Positions 16,157-26,244 of a stretch of DNA of 64,000 nt are shown piece after piece; within the stretch, counting starts at the first letter, position 1; each line of letters starts with the position of its first letter. Source of the stretch: Flavobacterium akiainvivens (lineage in GTDB: Bacteria > Bacteroidota > Bacteroidia > Flavobacteriales > Flavobacteriaceae); contig NZ_LIYD01000005.1 in the NCBI RefSeq assembly GCF_001278115.1, forward strand, positions 2,052,652 to 2,116,651. Direction: 5' to 3'. The notes beneath the pieces are model-generated. The model made no database searches, was not told the origin of the DNA, and saw nothing but the letters and a program-made list of their open reading frames with translations. The position numbers and the translations under genes were made by a program.

Positions 16157-17672
16157 ATTTTCCAAAAGCCTGTGTTTCAAGGCTAATATCTTTACTTTCC
16201 AGCACCGATGTTTCTTTAGTCAAAAACTCATCTACACTGCGGGCGCACTCACGGCCCTCGCTAATGGCCCACACCACAAGGCTTTGCCCACGGCGAATAT
16301 CGCCGCAGGCAAATACTTTGGGATAAGACGTTTTATAGGTTACCTCATCGGCCACAATGTTACCGCGGGCATCTTTAGCTATATCATATCGGTCAATGAG
16401 CAGTTGTTCCGGTCCGGTGAAACCAATCGATATCAGCGCCATATCACACGGAATGATACGTTCGGTTCCCTCTTTCTCTACCGACCTCAGCCTCTTGCCA
16501 TCCGGCGAGAAAACCCAGTGTAAATCAGCCACCTTAAGCCCTGTAATGTTGCCGTCTTCATCGCCAATAAACTCTTTGCTCACCGTAGCGAAAAGCCTCT
16601 CACAGCCTTCTTCCTGCGATGATGACGTGCGGTACACATCCGGATATTCCGGCCATGGGGTGTACAATGGCCTGTCGGTTCCCGGCTGATGCATCAACGC
16701 CAACTGTGTAACGCTCTTAGCCCCCTGGCGGATGCTCGTGCCTACACAGTCGCTGCCTGTATCGCCACTACCAATGATTACCACATGCTTTCCTTTAGCA
16801 TTTAACTCAACATCAACAATATTGCTTTCCGTTTCGGCATGCGCCAACGGGTCTTTACCTGCCACACGCTTGTTTTGCTGTTTCAGGAATTCCATGGCGT
16901 AATGGATGCCGTTCAGTTCCCTTCCGGGGATGTCCAGCTTACGCGGAACCATAGCGCCTCCGGCCATAACCACAGCTTCATACTCATGCAAAATGTCAGA
17001 CAGGAATACGTTTACCCCCACATGGGCATGGTATTTAAAGGTAATACCGGCCTGCTCCATAAGGGTCACGCGGCGGTCTATAACGTTCTTTTCCAACTTA
17101 AAATCAGGGATGCCGTAGCGTAAAAGGCCACCTGCTGCATCGTCTTTTTCGTAAATAGTTACGCTGTGCCCAGCCGCGTTAAGCTGCTCAGCGGCAGCCA
17201 TTCCTGCCGGGCCGCTGCCTATAACCGCCACCCTTTTACCGCTGCGGCTCTCGGGTAAAAACGGCTTCACCAGTCCGCGGGCAAAGGCAATCTCTATAAT
17301 GTGCTTTTCAATGGCCTCAATAGCTACTGCCGGGCGGTTGATGTTCAGCACGCACGACGATTCGCACGGTGCGGGGCATATCCTGCCGGTAAACTCCGGG
17401 AAGTTATTGGTGGAAGCCAGGATCTCATAGGCCTCCTGCCACTGCTCGTTATACACGGCATCGTTAAACTCAGGAATCACGTTACCCAGCGGGCAGCCAC
17501 TGTGGCAAAACGGCACGCCACAGTCCATACAGCGCGACGATTGCTGTTTCAGCTGTTCCGAATTATAGGTAGCCGTAAATTCTTTGTAATGCTTTATACG
17601 CTTTGCTACAGGCTCAGCCTGTGGCAGTTCGCGGTGGTATTCTTTAAATCCTGTTGCTTTTTCCTGCTTCAT
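16155..17672 (-). CDS. gltD: Glutamate synthase (NADPH) small subunit
   Basis: A 505-residue beta subunit of GOGAT. An N-terminal iron-sulfur region (SRCMDCGVPFCHSGCPLGN, about 46-64, and CPAPCESSCV further on) is followed by the FAD-binding motif AVIGSGPAGMAAAEQL and the NADPH-binding motif VVIIGSGDTGSDC. The subunit passes electrons from NADPH to the large subunit for making glutamate from glutamine and 2-oxoglutarate. It lies 9 bp downstream of gltB in the same operon. Confidence 0.97.
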   Translation of the reverse strand: MKQEKATGFKEYHRELPQAEPVAKRIKHYKEFTATYNSEQLKQQSSRCMDCGVPFCHSGCPLGNVIPEFNDAVYNEQWQEAYEILASTNNFPEFTGRICPAPCESSCVLNINRPAVAIEAIEKHIIEIAFARGLVKPFLPESRSGKRVAVIGSGPAGMAAAEQLNAAGHSVTIYEKDDAAGGLLRYGIPDFKLEKNVIDRRVTLMEQAGITFKYHAHVGVNVFLSDILHEYEAVVMAGGAMVPRKLDIPGRELNGIHYAMEFLKQQNKRVAGKDPLAHAETESNIVDVELNAKGKHVVIIGSGDTGSDCVGTSIRQGAKSVTQLALMHQPGTDRPLYTPWPEYPDVYRTSSSQEEGCERLFATVSKEFIGDEDGNITGLKVADLHWVFSPDGKRLRSVEKEGTERIIPCDMALISIGFTGPEQLLIDRYDIAKDARGNIVADEVTYKTSYPKVFACGDIRRGQSLVVWAISEGRECARSVDEFLTKETSVLESKDISLETQAFGK

Positions 17673-17681
17673 CGTCTTTCT

Positions 17682-20600
17682 CTATTTAATTGCCTTGGCC
17701 TCAGCCTGTTTTTGCAGCGCCCTTTTGTACTCTTTAGGGAACACCTTTACAAAGCTTGCGGCCTGGTTATCAAAATCTTTCAGTATAAAATTGGCCGTGG
17801 CACTGCCCGTATAATCATAGTGTTTTTGCAGCAACCCGAACAGTTCCTCGCGGTCGGCATCGTTGCATTGCTCAAGGTCTATCATTTCGGGGTTACAGCG
17901 TTCGGCAAAATCTTTCCTGGTGTCATATATATAGGCAATACCGCCGCTCATACCAGCGCCAAAGTTGCGGCCTATCTTGCCCAGCACCACTACCCTGCCA
18001 CCGGTCATGTATTCGCAGCCGTGGTCGCCAATGCCCTCTACCACAACGGTAGCGCCACTATTTCGCACACCAAAACGCTCACCCGCACGGCCATAAATAT
18101 AGGCCTCACCGCTTGTAGCGCCATACAGCACCACGTTGCCCACCACGCTGTTGGCCTCGGGTTTAAAGCCGGCATCTTTAGGCGGAGCGATAATAAGCTT
18201 CGCGCCGCTGAGGCCCTTGCCAAAATAATCGTTGGCATCACCCTCTATTTGCAGGGTCAGGCCCTTGGCGGCAAACGCGCCAAAACTCTGGCCCGCAGCG
18301 CCATAAAACTTGTAGCTGATGGTATCTTCGGGCAGGCCTTCGCTTTTGTAGACTTTAGTAATCTCATTGCTCAGCACCGTACCGACAGCCCTGTCGGTAT
18401 TTTTGATTTTGAAGTCGCCGGTAACTTTTTCGGCTTTAGCCAATGCAGGCTGTGCGGTTTCCAGCAGTTGCCAGTCGAGTATTTCACTCAGTCCATGATC
18501 TTGCTCTTCCGTCTTGTAAAGGCTGATGTTATCGGGGTTTGGTTCTTTATACAGTATACGCGATAGGTCTATATTCCTGTGCTTCCAGTAGTCAATTTCC
18601 TCACGTTGTTTCAGGTTATCCACCTGGCCTATCATTTCATTAACCGTACGGAAACCCAGCTCTGCCATGATTTCGCGCAGTTCTTCGGTAATAAATTTAA
18701 ACAGGTTTACTACGTGCTCCACCTCCCCGCTAAAGCGGCTGCGCAGTTCCTTATCTTGCGTGGCAACGCCTACAGGACAGGTATTGAGGTGGCATTTGCG
18801 CATCAGCACACAGCCTTCTACCACAAGGGCAGCGGTGGCAACACCCCATTCTTCGGCACCCAGCAGGGCGGCAATGGCAATATCACGGCCGGTTTTCATC
18901 TGGCCGTCTGCCTGAACGGTAACGCGCGCGCGCAGCTTGTTCTTAATCAGTGTCTGATGGGTTTCGGCGAGACCAAGCTCCCACGGAAGCCCGGCATGCT
19001 TAATGGAACTCAACGGCGATGCTCCCGTGCCCCCGTCAAACCCTGAAACCAGCACCACATCAGCCTTGGCCTTTGTAACGCCCGACGCTATGGTACCCAC
19101 CCCGGCCTTGCTTACCAGCTTTACGCTGATGCGGGCGGCACGGTTGGCATTCTTAAGGTCGAATATCAATTGCGCAAGGTCTTCTATTGAATAAATATCG
19201 TGGTGCGGTGGAGGCGAAATCAATCCCACCCCCGGTGTGGCATGGCGTGTGCGGCCTATCCATTCGTCTACTTTTTCGCCCGGCAGCTGCCCGCCTTCGC
19301 CGGGTTTTGCGCCCTGTGCCATCTTTATCTGTAGCTCATCGGCCTCGGTAAGGTAGCGGCTGGTAACGCCAAAACGCCCGCTGGCTACCTGCTTGATAGA
19401 CGAACGCATACTGCCGCCATCTGTAAGCGGGTCATAACGGGCTTCGTCTTCTCCGCCCTCGCCGGTGTTGCTACGCGCGCCCAGCTGGTTCATGGCTAAA
19501 GCCAGTGTAGTATGGGCTTCCCACGAAATGGAGCCAAAGCTCATGGCCCCGGTTGAGAAGCGTTTGTAAATGTTCTCGGCAGGTTCTACCTCGTCTATGG
19601 AGATGGACTTGCGTTGCTTGTTAAACGCCATCAGGCTGCGGAGCGTACAGGCTTTTTCGCCCTGCTCGTTAACCAGCTTGGAGTATTTCTTAAACAGGTT
19701 GTAATCGCCCGACCGTGTGCTTAACTGCAGCAGGTGAATGGTTTGCGGGTTAAAGAGGTGAAATTCACCCTTACGCTTCCATTGCAGTTCGCCACCCACA
19801 GGCAGCCTGTCGGCAGGGATCTGGCGGTTAGTAAAGGCAAAACGGTGTTTTATTAGCGCTTCTTCGGCAATATCGTCCAGCTGAAGCCCTTCAATATTAG
19901 ACACCGAACCCGTAAAATACGTATCTACCACATCGCGGCTTAGGCCCAGGATTTCAAATATCTGCGCTCCCTGGTACGACTGGAATGTTGAGATTCCCAT
20001 TTTAGAGAACACTTTCAGCAAACCGCCTTTAAGGGCTTCTATGTAGTTGTTTTTCAGCTCTTCGAAAGATAAAGCAGTATCCATCAACCCCTCAGCCTGC
20101 CTGTCGCGGATGCTTGCAAAGGCCATATAGGGGTTGATTGCCGTAGCGCCAAAAGCAATAAGGCATGCAGCGTGGTGCACTTCCCAAACATCGCCCGCTT
20201 CGACAATAATGCCCACTTCGCCCCTTATGCCTTTACGGATAAGGTGGTGGTGCACCGCCGAAACCAGCAGCAGCGACGGTATGGGTGCGTGGCGACTGTC
20301 AATGGCCCTGTCCTGGAGTATGATCATGCGGTAACCGTCTTCAACAGCATCAACGGCATAGCGGCACACGCGGTCGAGCGCTTTTTTAAGTTCGCCGGGG
20401 CTGCCATCTGCGCGGAAATAGCCCTGTATGGTCTTGCTCTGGAATGTTCCGGTATCAATACTGCGGATTTTCTCCAAATAGTAATTATCCAATATCGGGT
20501 GGCGCAGGATGATGCTGTGCGCCGCCAGTGGGTCTTCCGCTAGTATATTGCCACTTGTACCCGCAAAACTCGCCAAAGACATTACCAACTTCTCACGAAT

Positions 20601-22205
20601 AGGGTCGATAGGCGGGTTGGTAACCTGTGCAAACAGCTGCTTAAAGTAGTTAGCCAGGTGCTGGGGTTCTTTGCTCAGTACGGCAAGCGGAGTATCGGTA
20701 CCCATAGAGCCCACGGGTTCTTTGCCGGTAAGCGCCATGGGCACAATAAGGTCTTCAATGGCTTCGGTAGTATAGCCAAAAGCCTTTTGGTATTTAAACA
20801 CCTGGGCATGCGCGAGGGGCGTAAACGTAATACGCGGCTCCGCAATTTTGCCCATGGTAATCTTGTATTTTTCAAGCCATTCGCCATACGGCTTTTGCGC
20901 GCAGATGCTCTTTTTAAGCGGGTCGTTAAAAATAATCTCGCCTTTCTCAAGGTCAACCACCAGCATCTTGCCGGGGCGCAGGCGGCCTTTTTTAACCACC
21001 TGGCTGGCGTGCAGGCCAAGCACACCACTTTCTGAAGCCAGTATCATACGGCCGTCTTTGGTAATGCTGTAGCGGATTGGGCGCAGGCCGTTGCGGTCGA
21101 GTGTGGCGCCTATCATCTTGCCATCGCTAAAACACACGGCGGCAGGGCCATCCCACGGTTCCATAAGGCATGAATGGTATTCGTAAAAGGCTTTCTGTAC
21201 CGGGTCGAGCGCTTCGTTTTCGTCCCACGCTTCGGGTATCAGCATCATGAGTACGTGCGGTAGTGAACGTCCGCTAAGCATAAGCATCTCTACCATGTTG
21301 TCAAGGCTGGCGGAGTCGCTCTGCCTGCCCGGAACCAGCGGCAGCACCATATTTATCTCCTCAGGTGTGAAGTAGGGCGATGCAAAGTTTTTTTCATTGG
21401 TACGCAGCCAGTTCAGGTTACCCTGCAATGTGTTTATCTCACCGTTGTGGGCAATGTAACGAAACGGCTGTGCCAGCGCCCAGGACGGGAATGTATTAGT
21501 TGCAAAACGCGAGTGCACTAACGCATAAGCGCTTACAAGCCTGCTATTTTGCAGGTCAGGGAAGTAACGGCGCACCTGGTTGCTGGTCAGCTGGCCTTTG
21601 TATATAATGGTCTGCGCCGAAAGCGAGGCAATATAAAAACCCGACTCATTTTTGCGAATCGTGCCGTTTATGGTGTGCGAGGCATAGTTGCGCAGTACAA
21701 ACAACTTGCGCTCAAAGTCGGTATCAACCGTAAGGTTTTCCGGGCGTTTTATAAACACCTGCTCAATTTCGGGCTCTACGCTCAGGGCAGTGTCGCCTAT
21801 GCCGTTACGGTTTACGGGCACACTACGGTAGCCTAAAATGTCAAGGCCAAGTTGTGAAGCGGCTTCGGCAAAAAGCACCTTGCAATCTTCTACAAGGCCT
21901 TTCGGGAAAAACACCATACCCACGCCATAGTGGCCGGCTTCGGGCAGTTTAATACCCAGCTTTACGCATTCGCTGATTAAAAAAGCGTGCGGCACCTGGA
22001 AAGATATACCTGCGCCGTCGCCGGTGTTGTCTTCGCAGCCACAGGCACCACGGTGCTCTAAATTTTCCAGTATGGTAAGCGCATCGCTAATATGCTGGTG
22101 CGATTTACGGCCGCTTATATCGGCCACAAAACCAATACCACAGGCATCATGCTCATACTCGGGGCGGTAAAGCCCTTTTTGTTCGTTCTCCATTAAAAAA
22201 TCCAT
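17682..22205 (-). CDS. gltB: Glutamate synthase large subunit
   Basis: A 1507-residue alpha subunit. The class II glutamine amidotransferase domain starts at Cys22 in EHDACGIGFVAD, which becomes the N-terminal nucleophile after removal of a short propeptide. The central and FMN-binding domains follow; SGFDGGTGASPLSS is the FMN/2-oxoglutarate region and CVLMRKCHLNTCPVG binds the 3Fe-4S cluster. A glycine-rich GXGXG beta-helix closes the protein. Start is either the ATG at 22205, preceded by GAGAGAA, or the ATG four codons later. Together with GltD it is the main ammonia-assimilation enzyme. Confidence 0.97.
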   Translation of the reverse strand: MDFLMENEQKGLYRPEYEHDACGIGFVADISGRKSHQHISDALTILENLEHRGACGCEDNTGDGAGISFQVPHAFLISECVKLGIKLPEAGHYGVGMVFFPKGLVEDCKVLFAEAASQLGLDILGYRSVPVNRNGIGDTALSVEPEIEQVFIKRPENLTVDTDFERKLFVLRNYASHTINGTIRKNESGFYIASLSAQTIIYKGQLTSNQVRRYFPDLQNSRLVSAYALVHSRFATNTFPSWALAQPFRYIAHNGEINTLQGNLNWLRTNEKNFASPYFTPEEINMVLPLVPGRQSDSASLDNMVEMLMLSGRSLPHVLMMLIPEAWDENEALDPVQKAFYEYHSCLMEPWDGPAAVCFSDGKMIGATLDRNGLRPIRYSITKDGRMILASESGVLGLHASQVVKKGRLRPGKMLVVDLEKGEIIFNDPLKKSICAQKPYGEWLEKYKITMGKIAEPRITFTPLAHAQVFKYQKAFGYTTEAIEDLIVPMALTGKEPVGSMGTDTPLAVLSKEPQHLANYFKQLFAQVTNPPIDPIREKLVMSLASFAGTSGNILAEDPLAAHSIILRHPILDNYYLEKIRSIDTGTFQSKTIQGYFRADGSPGELKKALDRVCRYAVDAVEDGYRMIILQDRAIDSRHAPIPSLLLVSAVHHHLIRKGIRGEVGIIVEAGDVWEVHHAACLIAFGATAINPYMAFASIRDRQAEGLMDTALSFEELKNNYIEALKGGLLKVFSKMGISTFQSYQGAQIFEILGLSRDVVDTYFTGSVSNIEGLQLDDIAEEALIKHRFAFTNRQIPADRLPVGGELQWKRKGEFHLFNPQTIHLLQLSTRSGDYNLFKKYSKLVNEQGEKACTLRSLMAFNKQRKSISIDEVEPAENIYKRFSTGAMSFGSISWEAHTTLALAMNQLGARSNTGEGGEDEARYDPLTDGGSMRSSIKQVASGRFGVTSRYLTEADELQIKMAQGAKPGEGGQLPGEKVDEWIGRTRHATPGVGLISPPPHHDIYSIEDLAQLIFDLKNANRAARISVKLVSKAGVGTIASGVTKAKADVVLVSGFDGGTGASPLSSIKHAGLPWELGLAETHQTLIKNKLRARVTVQADGQMKTGRDIAIAALLGAEEWGVATAALVVEGCVLMRKCHLNTCPVGVATQDKELRSRFSGEVEHVVNLFKFITEELREIMAELGFRTVNEMIGQVDNLKQREEIDYWKHRNIDLSRILYKEPNPDNISLYKTEEQDHGLSEILDWQLLETAQPALAKAEKVTGDFKIKNTDRAVGTVLSNEITKVYKSEGLPEDTISYKFYGAAGQSFGAFAAKGLTLQIEGDANDYFGKGLSGAKLIIAPPKDAGFKPEANSVVGNVVLYGATSGEAYIYGRAGERFGVRNSGATVVVEGIGDHGCEYMTGGRVVVLGKIGRNFGAGMSGGIAYIYDTRKDFAERCNPEMIDLEQCNDADREELFGLLQKHYDYTGSATANFILKDFDNQAASFVKVFPKEYKRALQKQAEAKAIK

Positions 22206-22433
22206 TTCTCTCTGTAATTATGCAAAATCCGTCTATCTTTATGGCGCTGTGTCCTATTAAAAAACGGGGCGGTTAAATTATGAAAATTTTATATATTATT
22301 TGTTAATACCACATCATCTTAATTATAAAAAAGCCGTAAAACCGACATTAAATTCACGTAAAACAGAATTGTTTTAAATAATTATCAAAATAAAATCACA
22401 AAAGCACCCTAATCGTTATATTACCCACTTTAG

Positions 22434-24035
22434 ATGCGCCAATTTTTTAAATATCTGTACTCAACCGCGTTTTTGTTAATTTTTGCATCGTGCTCAAAAA
22501 AGGCCGATGACAGCCGCGACAACCTTGTGTTCCGTTACAACGAAAACGCTGCAATAAACTCGCTCGACCCGGCTTTTGCCAAGATACGCCCCAGTATATG
22601 GGTGTGTAACCAGCTGTATAACGGCCTGGTACAGCTTGACGACAGCCTGCGCATACAGCCGGATATTGCAAAATCCTGGACCATTTCTGAAGATGGGCTT
22701 ACCTATACGTTTACCCTGCGAAATGATGTGTACTTCCACAAAAGCGCGTTGTTTGGTAAAGACAGCACCCGCACCGTTACCGCACACGATTTTACCTACA
22801 GCCTTAACCGCCTGCGTGATGATAAAATTGCCGCGCCCGGCGGATGGATCTTGCAAAATGTAAAGGATTTTAAGGCCGTTAACGACTCGGTTTTCCAGAT
22901 AGAACTCACCAAGACCTTCCCGGCATTTTTAGGGCTGCTTACCATGCGTTATGCATCGGTAGTGCCACATGAGGCCTTCGACAAGCCCGGTTATGACTTC
23001 AGGTCGAACCCCATTGGCACCGGGCCGTTCCAGTTCAAAATATGGGAGGAGAATGTAAAACTTGTACTGCGCAAAAACCCGCTATACTTTGAGCACGATG
23101 CCAAAGGCGTGCAGCTGCCCTACCTTGAGGCCGTTGCCATTACGTTTTTACCCGATAAGCAGAGTGGCTTCCTACAGTTTGTGCAGGGCAAGCTTGATTT
23201 TGTTTCAGGACTTGACCCCAGCTACAAAGACGAGATACTTACCCCAAAAGGCGAACTACAACCCAAGTACCGCGACAGGGTAACCATGATTACCGGCCCG
23301 TACCTGAATACCGAATACATGGGTTTCCGTATGGATGGAGACAACGAAGCGCTGAAGGATAAAAAGCTGAGGCAGGCGCTTAACTATGGCTTTGACCGCA
23401 ATAAAATGATACTGTATCTGCGCAACGGCATGGGTACGGGTGCGGTGCACGGCATTATTCCTGAAGGATTAGGGGGCTATGGCGCCAAGGGCTATGCATA
23501 CAATCCGCAACGCGCCCGTGAGCTGGTGGCTGAATATAAAAAGCAAACGGGCAACAACAGCCCCAAAATACAAATGAGCACCACGGCCAGCTACCTTGAC
23601 ATTGCCGAATACCTTCAACGCGAATGGCAGAAAATAGGCCTGAATGTTGAAGTTGACGTTAACCCGCCCACTACCCTAACCCAAAGTATATCAACAGGAA
23701 AAGCTGCATTTTTTAAGGCTACCTGGATTGCCGATTACCCCGATGCTGAAAATTACCTGTCGCTTTTCTACAGCAAAAACTTTTCGCCGGGAGGGCCCAA
23801 TTATACACACTTTAAGAGCGACGTTTTCGACAAATTGTATGAAGCCGCATTCCTTGAAACGGATGATGCCAAACGTTTTGAACTGTACAAACAAATGGAT
23901 GCCCTGGTAATGGATGAAGCCCCGGTTATACCGCTGTTTTATGACAAGGCATCGCGGTTTACGCAGAAGAATGTAACAGGATTAGGTATTAATCCTTTGA
24001 ATGCGTTGGTATTGAAACGGGTGCAAAAACATTGA
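22434..24035 (+). CDS. Peptide/oligopeptide ABC transporter substrate-binding lipoprotein (SBP family 5)
   Basis: A 533-residue DppA/OppA-like protein with a lipoprotein signal ending FASC (Cys20). Family features include NSLDPAFAK near 40, the LRNDVYFHKSALFG and AHDFTYSLNRL blocks, NPIGTGPFQFK (about 194-204) and the LRQALNYGFDRNKMI motif (about 310-324). Such proteins capture peptides in the periplasm for an inner-membrane ABC importer. No permease or ATPase genes lie next to it, so it is an orphan here. Confidence 0.9.
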   Translation: MRQFFKYLYSTAFLLIFASCSKKADDSRDNLVFRYNENAAINSLDPAFAKIRPSIWVCNQLYNGLVQLDDSLRIQPDIAKSWTISEDGLTYTFTLRNDVYFHKSALFGKDSTRTVTAHDFTYSLNRLRDDKIAAPGGWILQNVKDFKAVNDSVFQIELTKTFPAFLGLLTMRYASVVPHEAFDKPGYDFRSNPIGTGPFQFKIWEENVKLVLRKNPLYFEHDAKGVQLPYLEAVAITFLPDKQSGFLQFVQGKLDFVSGLDPSYKDEILTPKGELQPKYRDRVTMITGPYLNTEYMGFRMDGDNEALKDKKLRQALNYGFDRNKMILYLRNGMGTGAVHGIIPEGLGGYGAKGYAYNPQRARELVAEYKKQTGNNSPKIQMSTTASYLDIAEYLQREWQKIGLNVEVDVNPPTTLTQSISTGKAAFFKATWIADYPDAENYLSLFYSKNFSPGGPNYTHFKSDVFDKLYEAAFLETDDAKRFELYKQMDALVMDEAPVIPLFYDKASRFTQKNVTGLGINPLNALVLKRVQKH

Positions 24036-24045
24036 TTTTGCACCG

Positions 24046-24081
24046 AATTAATTTGTGTGAATTCGTGAAATTCGTGGCCAA
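24046..24081. repeat. Copy of the TTCGTGAAATTCGTGGCC intergenic word
   Basis: AATTTGTGTGAATTC, then GTGAAATTCGTGGCC, lies between the binding protein and the response regulator. Related words occur at 5519-5579, 37226-37264 and 55369-55396. Confidence 0.6.
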
Positions 24082-24131
24082 CCATTCCCAAATCTTTCCA
24101 AAATTGGATTTTACCTTGCCGCGTTAATTGG

Positions 24132-24139
24132 TATATTTG
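24132..24139 (+). promoter_or_regulatory. -7 promoter element of the two-component operon
   Basis: TATATTTG, an exact TAnnTTTG match, is 22 bp before the response-regulator ATG at 24162. Confidence 0.55.
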
Positions 24140-24161
24140 ATATCCGCTAAGTAAAAAAGGC

Positions 24162-24839
24162 ATGAAAATATTGGTTGTGGAAGACGAACCCGGGTTAAGG
24201 GAGGTGATTAAGGAATCACTGGAAAAGGAACAATACATTGTGGAAACCGCCCACGATTATCCCACGGGCATCGACAAAATAGGCAGCTATGATTATGATT
24301 GTGTACTGATAGACATTATGCTGCCCGGTGGTAGTGGCCTTGCCCTTCTGGAAGAACTTAAATCGCTGCAAAAAAAGGAGGCCATTATTATAATTTCAGC
24401 TAAAGACAGCGTAGACGATAAGGTTAAAGGCCTTGACCTGGGTGCCGATGATTACCTGGCAAAACCCTTTCATTTAGCAGAACTGCATGCCCGAATTAAA
24501 TCGGCCATACGCCGCAAAAACCACAATGGCGATAGTTTTGTAGAAGTGGCTAACATAAGGCTTTCACCCGAACTGCGCACGGTTTCCATCAACAATAACG
24601 AAATGGTACTGAACCGAAAAGAATTTGACCTGCTGTATTATTTTATGATAAACCCCAACCGGCTGGTTAACAAACCCGCGCTGGCAGAATCGGTCTGGGG
24701 TGATTATATAGACCAGTCAGACAGCCTTGATTTTGTATATTCGCAAATTAAAAACCTGCGCAAAAAGCTTAAAGATGCCGGGGCTGAGGCCGATATTCAG
24801 GCCGTATATGGCATGGGCTACAAAATGATAGCCCCCTAA
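24162..24839 (+). CDS. OmpR-family response regulator
   Basis: A 225-residue regulator. The receiver domain (1-118) has the acidic pocket Glu7/Asp8, the phospho-acceptor Asp51 in LIDIMLPGGSG, and the conserved Lys101 in LAKPFH. The C-terminal winged-helix domain (about 125-225) contains NRKEFDLLYYF and ends GMGYKMI. It is encoded 47 bp before its histidine kinase and presumably controls the PepSY lipoprotein gene downstream and envelope genes elsewhere. Confidence 0.94.
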   Translation: MKILVVEDEPGLREVIKESLEKEQYIVETAHDYPTGIDKIGSYDYDCVLIDIMLPGGSGLALLEELKSLQKKEAIIIISAKDSVDDKVKGLDLGADDYLAKPFHLAELHARIKSAIRRKNHNGDSFVEVANIRLSPELRTVSINNNEMVLNRKEFDLLYYFMINPNRLVNKPALAESVWGDYIDQSDSLDFVYSQIKNLRKKLKDAGAEADIQAVYGMGYKMIAP

Positions 24840-24840
24840 A

Positions 24841-24865
24841 AGCCCCCTGACCCCCAGAGGGGGAA
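24841..24865. repeat. AGCCCCCTGACCCCC...GGGGGAA repeat
   Basis: It begins 2 bp after the response-regulator stop and can fold as a CCCCC/GGGGG hairpin. It is the third copy of the family seen at 14167 and 14261. Confidence 0.7.
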
Positions 24866-24886
24866 AGCACACTCAACGAAAGAACT

Positions 24887-26191
24887 ATGTTTATGCAAAA
24901 AAAAGGCATATCGCTGCAAAACTATACATTGCGCTACCTGCTGGTGGCGCTGCTACCGGTTATAGCCATTTGGGCAGGCCTTTTTTATGCGGTAATTACC
25001 GAAGAGGTATATGATAATATAGACGACGGACTCAAGAACTCTAAGCTGCTGATTATCCGTGAAACTTATGCACACCCTGAGCTGCTCAACGCGCCTGAAT
25101 ATGGTATTAACCAATACAAAATAGAACCGTTACCCAAGGGCAGCTATGACTTTTCAGACAAGTTTATAAGCACCTTTGAGTTTATGGAATATGACGATGA
25201 TGATGAGCCCGTGCGCCTGCTGCAAACCGTTTTTAACGATGCTCAGGGCAACCCGCACCGCCTTACCATACGCGCCAGCCTTATTGAGGAAGATGAGCTT
25301 TTGGAAGACCTGCTACTGGCGCTCATTGGCCTCTACATAATGCTTGTGATGAGTATAGCCATCTTAAACCGCGTTGTACTTAAGCGTGCCTGGAAGCCTT
25401 TCTATGGGTTGCTTGAAAAGCTACGCCTATACAAACCCGGTAAGGGCCAGGTTTTTGAAAATCCGGACAGCAAAGTAGCTGAATTTAAGACATTAGCTAA
25501 CGAGCTACGGGAAATGCTACAGCGCAACGAGGCTACTTTTGAAAGCCAGAAACAATTTATAGAAAATGCCAGCCATGAGCTACAAACCCCATTGGCCATA
25601 AGCCTTAATAAGCTGGAGCTTTTTGCCGAAAACAACACCCTGCCGGAAGAACAAATGGCCGAACTGGGCAAAATAAGCGATACCCTACACAGGTTGGTAC
25701 GGCTAAACAAATCGTTACTAATGCTGTCTAAAATAGACAACCACCAGTATGACGAAACCGAGGAAGTAAACATTACCATACTAACCAGCCAGCTGTTAGA
25801 AGACTTTGAGCCCCTGGCCGAACACCGCAATATAAAAATCAGTATGGTGGTACAGGGCAACATTGCCTATAAAATTAACAAGGGGCTGGCCGTTGCATTA
25901 CTTAGCAACCTGATTAAAAATGCCATTATTCATAATTATGAGGGCGGTACAATAAGTATTAATAGCAGTAAAGGCCTTTTTACCATAGAAAATACCGGCA
26001 GCACTAAAACGCTTTATAAAGAGATGATTTTTAAGCGTTTTTACCGTGAGGGGAGTAATGAGCAGTCTACCGGGCTGGGGCTGGCACTGGTAAAATCAAT
26101 TGCCGACAGCAACCACATTACACTTGGCTACTCTTTTAATGGCAATCACATTTTTTCTCTGGCATTTCCGGAAAATAATTCAGATTCCTAA
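24887..26191 (+). CDS. Sensor histidine kinase
   Basis: A 434-residue membrane kinase. Transmembrane segments lie at about 15-38 and 141-165, leaving a periplasmic domain of about 100 residues that is very acidic around 101-108 (EYDDDDEP), a possible cation-sensing patch. HisKA carries the phospho-acceptor His230 in ENASHELQTPLA. The ATPase domain has an N-box (LLSNLIKNAIIHN) and a G2 box (STGLGLALVKSI). It is the partner of the response regulator just upstream. Confidence 0.93.
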   Translation: MFMQKKGISLQNYTLRYLLVALLPVIAIWAGLFYAVITEEVYDNIDDGLKNSKLLIIRETYAHPELLNAPEYGINQYKIEPLPKGSYDFSDKFISTFEFMEYDDDDEPVRLLQTVFNDAQGNPHRLTIRASLIEEDELLEDLLLALIGLYIMLVMSIAILNRVVLKRAWKPFYGLLEKLRLYKPGKGQVFENPDSKVAEFKTLANELREMLQRNEATFESQKQFIENASHELQTPLAISLNKLELFAENNTLPEEQMAELGKISDTLHRLVRLNKSLLMLSKIDNHQYDETEEVNITILTSQLLEDFEPLAEHRNIKISMVVQGNIAYKINKGLAVALLSNLIKNAIIHNYEGGTISINSSKGLFTIENTGSTKTLYKEMIFKRFYREGSNEQSTGLGLALVKSIADSNHITLGYSFNGNHIFSLAFPENNSDS

Positions 26192-26244
26192 TTGTTTCCA
26201 GATTGCAGTTATACACTTGTATCATAATTAAAAATCAAACGATT

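Noticed and set aside
17301..18566. 421-residue plus-strand frame opposite gltB/gltD
   Set aside because: It is antisense to two clearly real genes and its protein has the composition of a shadow frame.
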